A stretch of 11,435 nt of DNA from NBML01 sp029939535. GTDB lineage: Bacteria > Desulfobacterota > Desulfobacteria > Desulfobacterales > Desulfobacteraceae. The position numbers and the translations under genes were made by a program. The stretch covers positions 1 to 11,435 of the forward strand of contig JAOZST010000119.1 in assembly GCA_029939535.1 (NCBI GenBank). The letters run 5' to 3'. Below the pieces are notes generated by a model that saw only the letters and a list, made by a program, of their open reading frames with translations, was not told where the DNA came from and did no database searches. This document shows positions 6,658 through 11,435 of the stretch, one piece after another; the stretch's first letter is position 1, and the number at the start of each line of letters is the position of its first letter.

Positions 6658-7617
6658 ATGGCTAAAGTACTTGTAATCGCAGATATCAAACAAGGTGTGC
6701 TCAAAGGCAGCACAACGGAATTATTATCAAAAGCCAGGGCCCTTGGTGCAGAAACAGCAGTGGCGGCCATTGGAGCCAATATAGAATCTTTAGCTGCTGA
6801 TCTGGCAGCTGCAGGATCCGATACCCAGTACATTGCAGATGATCCCGGGCTTGAACTTTTTTCAGCTGGCCCCTATGCTGCCTGTGTGGTGGACGCTGCA
6901 AAACAATTTGAAGCCGATATGATCTGGTTTGGTTTTTCCGAGAGTGGTAAGGCTGCTGCTCCAAGAGTTGCCGCACAATTAGAGGCTGCCTGTGCAACTG
7001 AAATAACAGAGGTGGACATTGAAGGCGATAACATTCAGGTTGTCAGGCCTGCCATTGCCAATAAAGTTTTACAGCGCATCAAGGTGAATACAAAACAATT
7101 GGTGGCAGTGGTAAGGGCAGGTGCATTCGAAGCAGACCCTGATGTCACGGGTATTGAAAATGTTATTAAACTTCCTGCCCCGGCCCCGGATTTAAAGGCT
7201 GTGATCAAGGAACTGGTTTTAGATGCCAGCGGTGAAGTTGATCTGGCCGATGCCGATATTGTTATTTCAGTGGGGAGGGGTGCCAAGGACCAGGCCGGTG
7301 TAGATCTTGTCAAAGAACTGGCTGCAGAACTTGGAGCAGGATTTGGATCTTCCCGAGCCATGGTGGACAGCGGTCTCATGGCCCATAATAAGCAGGTGGG
7401 ACAGACTGGAAAAATAGTTGCTCCCACCCTTTATATGGCAATGGGTATTTCCGGAGCCATCCAGCACCTTGCGGGAATGAGCGGTTCAAAAACCATCCTG
7501 GCTGTGAATAAAGATCCTGAAGCACCCATTTTCAATGTGGCTGACTATGGTATCGTTGGAGATCTTTTTGAGGTAATCCCGGTTCTCCAGGAAGAAATTA
7601 AAAAAATTAAAAGTTAG
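6658..7617 (+). CDS. etfA: electron transfer flavoprotein alpha subunit
   Basis: This 319-residue EtfA follows etfB by 59 bases, with AAGGA at 6643-6647 before the ATG. Residues 1 to about 190 are the ETF alpha N-terminal domain. The C-terminal FAD domain has all its usual motifs: SVGRG (204-208), SSRAMVDSG (231-239), QVGQTGKIVAPTLY (246-259), GISGAIQHLAG (263-273) and NKDPEAPIFNVADYGIVGDL (284-303). The Trp often found after the VDSG motif is Leu here. The protein carries the FAD that exchanges electrons with the dehydrogenase and with the ETF oxidoreductase encoded next to it. Its stop overlaps the AGGA that probably serves the next gene, so the three genes look co-transcribed. Confidence 0.96.
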   Translation: MAKVLVIADIKQGVLKGSTTELLSKARALGAETAVAAIGANIESLAADLAAAGSDTQYIADDPGLELFSAGPYAACVVDAAKQFEADMIWFGFSESGKAAAPRVAAQLEAACATEITEVDIEGDNIQVVRPAIANKVLQRIKVNTKQLVAVVRAGAFEADPDVTGIENVIKLPAPAPDLKAVIKELVLDASGEVDLADADIVISVGRGAKDQAGVDLVKELAAELGAGFGSSRAMVDSGLMAHNKQVGQTGKIVAPTLYMAMGISGAIQHLAGMSGSKTILAVNKDPEAPIFNVADYGIVGDLFEVIPVLQEEIKKIKS

Positions 7618-7628
7618 GATAAATTATT

Positions 7629-9737
7629 ATGAGTCCTCTTTTCATGTCCATAATCCTCATTGTCGGCCTGGGGATTTTCGGCCGAACAATGTATTTTAAA
7701 ATCCAATTACTCATGGCTCTGGAGCCCACCAGCCGGGCCAGCCATGTTAAGGAAAGGCTAAAGAACCTTGTAATTATTGCTCTGGGCCAGAAGCGTCTGG
7801 TTGGAAGAAAAAAAGAATGGGCTGCAGGTTTCATGCATGCCATGATCTTCTGGGGGTTCTGCATACTTTTAATCCGAAGCCTTAATCTCTATGGAGAAGG
7901 CTTTGTAAAAGGTTTTCAGCTGCCTTTATTCGGCGATGGGTCCATACTTGGATATCTGTATATTGCCTTAAAAGATTTAATGGAAGGCATTGTTCTAATA
8001 ATGGTGATTTATGCCTTTTACCGCAGGTTGATTGTAAAACCTGCACGCCTGCACAACACCTGGGAAGCATATTTTGTCCTGGGCATGATCGGGGTACTCA
8101 TGATTTCCGATCTCCTGCTGGATGGGGCCCGGTACAACCTGATTGTATTGCATAATAATCCCGGGCACCTTCATTTTTTTAATAATCCTTCATATGGTTC
8201 CGAGTTTGTATGGACACCTGTTGCCGTGGGAGCAGCTTCCCTTATTTCCGGGCTGAGTGCAAGTGCCAACCAGGGTATCCTTGTGGTGATGTTCTGGCTG
8301 CATATCATAACCCAGTTAACCTTTTTAAATTTTCTGCCCCTGGGTAAACATTTCCATGTGATCACTGCTTTGCCCAATGTGTTCCTTAAGAACCTGGGGT
8401 ATCCCCATGAAAAAACCAAACTTCTGGACCTGGAAGATGAATCGGTCTGGGAAGATGAATCCCTAGGGATAAACCATATCCACCAGCTTAACTGGAAACA
8501 GGGCCTGGATCTTTACACCTGCACCGAGTGCGGCCGCTGCAAAGAGGTTTGTCCAACCTACACCACGGACAAGCCTTTAAATCTCCATGACGTCAATGAT
8601 ACATTAAAGGCCGAATTATTTGATAATTCAGAGAATATTATTAAAAGAGCAAAATTGTCTGCCACCCTCCAGGAGGATGGAGATGAGGAAAAGAATGAAG
8701 AGATCAAAACCCAGATGCTCGAGCTCAACAGCAAAAAACAGCTTATCGGCGATGTTATTACGGTTGACACGCTATGGGCCTGTACAACCTGCAGGGCCTG
8801 TGAAGAAGTTTGCCCTGTAACCATTGAACAGGTGCCCCGTATTGTAGCCATGCGGCAGGGCCAGGCTCTCATGGCTGGTGAATATCCCCAGGAGTTGAAC
8901 GTGGCTTTTAAGGGGCTTGAGCGTAATGGAAATCCCTGGGGCATAGGTTATGACAAAAGAGCTGACTGGGCAGACGGGCTGGATGTGAAAACAATGGCAG
9001 ATGACCCTGATGTGGAATATCTGCTCTGGGTCGGCTGTGCCGGCTCCTTTGACGATCGAAGTAAAAAAGTATCCATCAGTCTTGTCAAAATCCTGCAAAA
9101 AGCCAATATCAGCTTTGCGATTCTCGGTGTGGAAGAAAAATGCACAGGCGATTTCGCAAGGCGGGCCGGTAATGAAATGATGTATCAGATGATGGCCCAG
9201 GAAAATATTGAAACTCTGAACAATTACAAGGTGAAAAAAATTATTGCGGCCTGCCCCCATTGCCTGAACACCCTTAAGCATGAATACCCCCAGATGGGTG
9301 GAAATTATGAGGTGATCCACCACACCCAGTTCATTGATGAGCTCATAAAATCCGGCAAAATCACTGTAAACAAATCATTCCAGGAATCACTGACCTACCA
9401 CGATCCCTGCTATCTGGGGCGGTATAATTCCGTTTATGATCAGCCAAGATCCATTTTGCAGTCCATATCAAAAGACGGCCTCAAAGAACTTGACCGCCAT
9501 GGTCAGGAAAGTTTTTGCTGCGGCGCAGGAGGTGGAAGAATGTGGATGGAGGAGACCATTGGTAAACGAATCAATGTTGAGCGGGCAGAAGAAATTGTTG
9601 GCAAGCAGGTGGCAAACGTGGCCGTTGCCTGCCCCTTCTGCCTGACCATGATCGAAGACGGCATGAAGGAACTGGACAAAGACGAAGAAGTCAAGGCCAG
9701 GGACATCGCAGAACTTGTAGCAGATAATATGGCTTAG
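7629..9737 (+). CDS. membrane-bound Fe-S oxidoreductase, HdrDE/NarI-like fusion (probable ETF:menaquinone oxidoreductase)
   Basis: This 702-residue protein starts at ATG 7629, nine bases after AGGA. The N-terminal about 250 residues are membrane-embedded, with roughly six hydrophobic segments (about 3-20, 66-84, 108-130, 146-165, 196-212, 215-237). Conserved-looking His (H70, H142, H225, H241, H243) could ligate b hemes, as in NarI/HdrE-type subunits. Two [4Fe-4S] motifs follow: C298/301/304/308 and C385/388/391/395. The C-terminal half has two HdrD-like Cys-rich domains: C470, C505, C542/C545 (the first with KCTGD in place of CCG) and C594, C630/C631 (FCCGAGG), C668/C671. Proteins of this layout next to etfBA transfer electrons from ETF to menaquinone during fatty acid or aromatic oxidation. 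That role is inferred from synteny and domains. Confidence 0.88.
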   Translation: MSPLFMSIILIVGLGIFGRTMYFKIQLLMALEPTSRASHVKERLKNLVIIALGQKRLVGRKKEWAAGFMHAMIFWGFCILLIRSLNLYGEGFVKGFQLPLFGDGSILGYLYIALKDLMEGIVLIMVIYAFYRRLIVKPARLHNTWEAYFVLGMIGVLMISDLLLDGARYNLIVLHNNPGHLHFFNNPSYGSEFVWTPVAVGAASLISGLSASANQGILVVMFWLHIITQLTFLNFLPLGKHFHVITALPNVFLKNLGYPHEKTKLLDLEDESVWEDESLGINHIHQLNWKQGLDLYTCTECGRCKEVCPTYTTDKPLNLHDVNDTLKAELFDNSENIIKRAKLSATLQEDGDEEKNEEIKTQMLELNSKKQLIGDVITVDTLWACTTCRACEEVCPVTIEQVPRIVAMRQGQALMAGEYPQELNVAFKGLERNGNPWGIGYDKRADWADGLDVKTMADDPDVEYLLWVGCAGSFDDRSKKVSISLVKILQKANISFAILGVEEKCTGDFARRAGNEMMYQMMAQENIETLNNYKVKKIIAACPHCLNTLKHEYPQMGGNYEVIHHTQFIDELIKSGKITVNKSFQESLTYHDPCYLGRYNSVYDQPRSILQSISKDGLKELDRHGQESFCCGAGGGRMWMEETIGKRINVERAEEIVGKQVANVAVACPFCLTMIEDGMKELDKDEEVKARDIAELVADNMA

Positions 9738-9763
9738 TTTTTTTTCTGCGCCATCCAATCATA

Positions 9764-9804
9764 AACCATCCCCCGGATAAATGTTCTACCTTCGGGGGAT
9801 GGTT
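9764..9804. terminator. 12-bp perfect inverted repeat after the oxidoreductase gene
   Basis: AACCATCCCCCG (9764-9775) and CGGGGGATGGTT (9793-9804) pair perfectly around a 17-base loop, 27 bases after the stop codon. The stem is strong and well placed to end the operon. Neither strand has a T-run directly after it, so it may act in 3'-end protection or be a palindromic repeat instead of a classical terminator. Confidence 0.5.
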
Positions 9805-9832
9805 AAATTCGTCCGGTTAAAAAAATCTAAAT

Positions 9833-9848
9833 TCAGGGTTTACCCTGA
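9833..9848 (-). terminator. weak hairpin, possible intI terminator
   Basis: TCAGGG (9833-9838) and CCCTGA (9843-9848) form a 6-bp stem with a 4-base loop. On the minus strand it is followed, after about seven bases, by a run of seven T (9825-9819). That would suit termination of transcription coming from intI. The gap between stem and T-run makes this uncertain. The rest of the 9738-9956 spacer shows only a short TTCGC/GCGAA inverted repeat near 9913-9932. Confidence 0.35.
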
Positions 9849-9956
9849 TTGCTTTTATTCAAACCACTTTATATAAGACTTGCAGTTATTAATTTTTCTG
9901 TGTCATCTTCATTCGCGGGAATGTAAGCGAAGGTGCGGAGTTGTAAGTTATTCCCA

Positions 9957-11258
9957 TTACAGATCCAGCGGGCTCTTTGATTCTTTTAAAGTCCGGGATT
10001 TAATTGTGTGGGTATAGATCATGGTAGTCCTGACGTCGCTGTGTCCAAGAAGCTCCTGGATGGTCCTGATATCATAATTGGCCTGGAGCAAATGACTTGC
10101 GAAACTGTGACGAAAGGTATGGGCAGAGGCTCTTTTCAAAATTTTTGACTTTTTCACAGCGCTTTTGATTGCTTTTTGAACATGGGTTTCATGCAGGTGA
10201 TACCGCCTATACTCATTGGTCTCGACAACAAAGGTCAATTCTTTAGCAGGAAAGAACCACTGCCATACCAGCTCCTTCGGTGCATTTCGATATTTTTTTT
10301 CAAGCCTGTCAGGAACAAAAACCCCAGAATAATCATCCTTTAAATCTGTATCATGCAAAGAGATGACACGGTTTGTCTGGTTTTTCAAATCATCACGAAT
10401 AGAATCCGGAAGCGGAACAGTCCGGTCTTTTTTCCCTTTCCCATCATGAATCGTCAATACATGGTGATCGAAATTAAAATTATGAATCCGAAGATTCATG
10501 CACTCCCCTAATCGAAGGCCACACCCGTATAAAAGTTTTACCACAAGATCGTAAGGATAATTTAAGTTTTTAAGGATGTGATCAACCTCTTCCCTGGAAA
10601 GTACAACCGGGATATAGGGTTTTCTTTTGGCCCTGATAACACCTTGCATTTTTCCGAACTCTTTTTTCAATACATGGCGGAAAAAGAACAGCAAAGCATG
10701 AAATGCCTGGTTCTGTGAAGAAGCAGATACCTTCTTTTTTACTGCAAGAAATGTTAAAAATTCCTTAACATCAGCAGGTGTCAAAGACTCAGGTAGTTTG
10801 TCTTTTGTAAAATATCGAAGTTTTTCTGTCCATAGGGAGTATGCTTTCAATGTTTTTTTAGAATAGTGCCGCAGTTCAATTTCATTTTTTATGGAATTAA
10901 TTGCAATCACCCAGGGAGCAGCTTCTACAGTTGAATCATAGGTTATCATATTCTCGCAGACCCCAGGAGGAAAAATCTGGGGATCAGGCGGATTTTTTGA
11001 TCTTTCTATCCCGGAATAATATAGCTGGACAGCTTTTTTTGCCTGAGATCGTTGAGATGGTGTCTGCTGTTTTATTTCCAATTTTTTCAGAAAAAGCAAA
11101 AGACTTTTTGCATCTGTATACGAATGTGCATATTTTTTGCAAAAATCCAGATAATACCGAAGCCACTTTTTGCAATGGCTGTATTGATCCGGTGTTATAT
11201 CGCTGTTCGCCAACAGCAGGCTATATTTTTTTTGAAGCGCCTCAGGTATTTTGATCAT
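9957..11258 (-). CDS. intI: integron integrase (IntI-type tyrosine recombinase) with N-terminal extension
   Basis: This 433-residue tyrosine recombinase would excise and insert gene cassettes at attC and attI sites. All catalytic residues are present: R249 (GLRLGE), K274 (DGKGKKDR), H380 and R383 (HTFRHSFASHLL), H406 (LLGHSD) and the nucleophile Y415 (TTMIYTH). It belongs with IntI, not XerC/D or phage integrases, because it keeps the IntI-specific insert between the second and third conserved patches (residues about 340-376, with YRRYHLHETHVQKAIKSAVK), the RLEKKYRNAP / VWQWFFP stretch and the terminal SPLDL. The usual core-binding domain is at about 115-215. Residues 1 to about 114 are extra, since IntI1 has 337 residues; they look like a second SAM-like helical core-binding domain. 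Its ATG (11258-11256) has no strong ribosome-binding site. It lies opposite the neighbouring operon. Confidence 0.88.
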   Translation of the reverse strand: MIKIPEALQKKYSLLLANSDITPDQYSHCKKWLRYYLDFCKKYAHSYTDAKSLLLFLKKLEIKQQTPSQRSQAKKAVQLYYSGIERSKNPPDPQIFPPGVCENMITYDSTVEAAPWVIAINSIKNEIELRHYSKKTLKAYSLWTEKLRYFTKDKLPESLTPADVKEFLTFLAVKKKVSASSQNQAFHALLFFFRHVLKKEFGKMQGVIRAKRKPYIPVVLSREEVDHILKNLNYPYDLVVKLLYGCGLRLGECMNLRIHNFNFDHHVLTIHDGKGKKDRTVPLPDSIRDDLKNQTNRVISLHDTDLKDDYSGVFVPDRLEKKYRNAPKELVWQWFFPAKELTFVVETNEYRRYHLHETHVQKAIKSAVKKSKILKRASAHTFRHSFASHLLQANYDIRTIQELLGHSDVRTTMIYTHTIKSRTLKESKSPLDL

Positions 11259-11271
11259 GGTATCAAATATC

Positions 11272-11297
11272 GATAATGTTCAAATTTGAGTGTTATC
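11272..11297. promoter_or_regulatory. 26-bp imperfect dyad, candidate operator for intI
   Basis: The perfect palindrome TCAAATTTGA (11280-11289) is flanked symmetrically by GATAA (11272-11276) and TTATC (11293-11297), all sharing one centre. It lies between the predicted intI start of transcription (about 11302) and the start codon, where a bound repressor would block transcription. Which regulator might bind is unknown; it does not match the enterobacterial LexA box. Confidence 0.35.
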
Positions 11298-11308
11298 CAG
11301 TTAGAATT

Positions 11309-11337
11309 TTTATACTTGACTTCTGAATTTTTGTCAA
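11309..11337 (-). promoter_or_regulatory. sigma-70-type promoter for intI
   Basis: On the minus strand a perfect -35 (TTGACA, 11337-11332) is followed after 17 bases by a -10 TATAAA (11314-11309). Transcription would start near 11302, giving a leader of about 43 bases before the intI ATG. Confidence 0.65.
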
Positions 11338-11345
11338 TCTATAAA
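11316..11345 (+). promoter_or_regulatory. divergent promoter-like sequence, candidate cassette promoter Pc
   Basis: On the plus strand TTGACT (11316-11321) is followed after 18 bases by TATAAA (11340-11345). It overlaps the intI promoter and points away from intI, as a Pc promoter does when it drives cassette genes. No coding region is visible in the remaining 90 bases, so its target would lie beyond the window. Confidence 0.45.
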
Positions 11346-11435
11346 TAAATTGAAAGTTACACAGAACCACACAAGGACTTGTTAGCCTCTAAAAGCAACA
11401 GGTTCATCGCTGATAATTAAACATAACCTGCTGGA

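Noticed and set aside
9764..9810. The inverted repeat with GTTAAAT on its right as an attC site
   Set aside because: The left side has no matching RYYYAAC box, the stem is fully paired with no extrahelical bases, and it lies at the wrong end of intI.
10901..11276. Plus-strand open frames opposite intI
   Set aside because: They mirror a well-conserved integrase on the other strand and have no recognisable motif or ribosome-binding site.
1..11435. CRISPR array, tRNA or rRNA genes
   Set aside because: No regularly spaced repeats and no cloverleaf or rRNA-like sequence were seen.

Overview
The window reads as a chromosomal stretch from an anaerobic sulfate-reducing Desulfobacterota, most likely Desulfobacteraceae or a close relative. 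That placement is an inference from gene content: an HdrA-type flavoprotein, a selenocysteine-containing MvhD, NuoE/NuoF-like diaphorase subunits, and an EtfBA pair followed by a membrane Fe-S oxidoreductase. No ribosomal or taxonomic marker is present.

Region 1 (1-4542, + strand) is an electron-transfer operon. It runs from the C-terminal end of an hdrA-like gene (cut by the window edge) through mvhD, a NuoE-like and a NuoF-like gene, to a HoxU/NuoG-like ferredoxin subunit. mvhD has an in-frame TGA at 738-740 that I read as selenocysteine, with a candidate SECIS hairpin just downstream. Together these genes could encode a soluble complex that links NAD(H) to an HdrA flavin centre, as in electron-bifurcating Hdr assemblies. 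The catalytic partner (HdrBC, hydrogenase or formate dehydrogenase) is not in the window.

Region 2 (4543-5771) has a 225-base spacer with hairpin repeats, then fdhD, the sulfurtransferase that activates formate dehydrogenase. fdhD is interrupted by 100 Ns at 4916-5015. The 55 bases on each side of the Ns are identical, so the gap looks like an unresolved contig overlap. Removing the Ns and one 55-base copy restores one 282-codon frame.

Region 3 (5816-9737) holds etfB, etfA and a 702-residue membrane-bound Fe-S oxidoreductase with an HdrE/NarI-like membrane part and an HdrD-like soluble part. This is the arrangement expected for moving electrons from acyl-CoA dehydrogenases through ETF to menaquinone. 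It ends in a spacer with two hairpins.

Region 4 (9957-11435) is different in kind: a minus-strand integron integrase (IntI) with an unusual N-terminal extension of about 115 residues. Its upstream region has a near-consensus promoter for intI and an overlapping, divergent promoter-like sequence pointing right, where attI and a cassette array would lie. The window ends before any cassette is visible.

The most notable points are the selenoprotein MvhD with a winged-helix tail, the false assembly gap in fdhD, and the extended IntI with its divergent promoter region.
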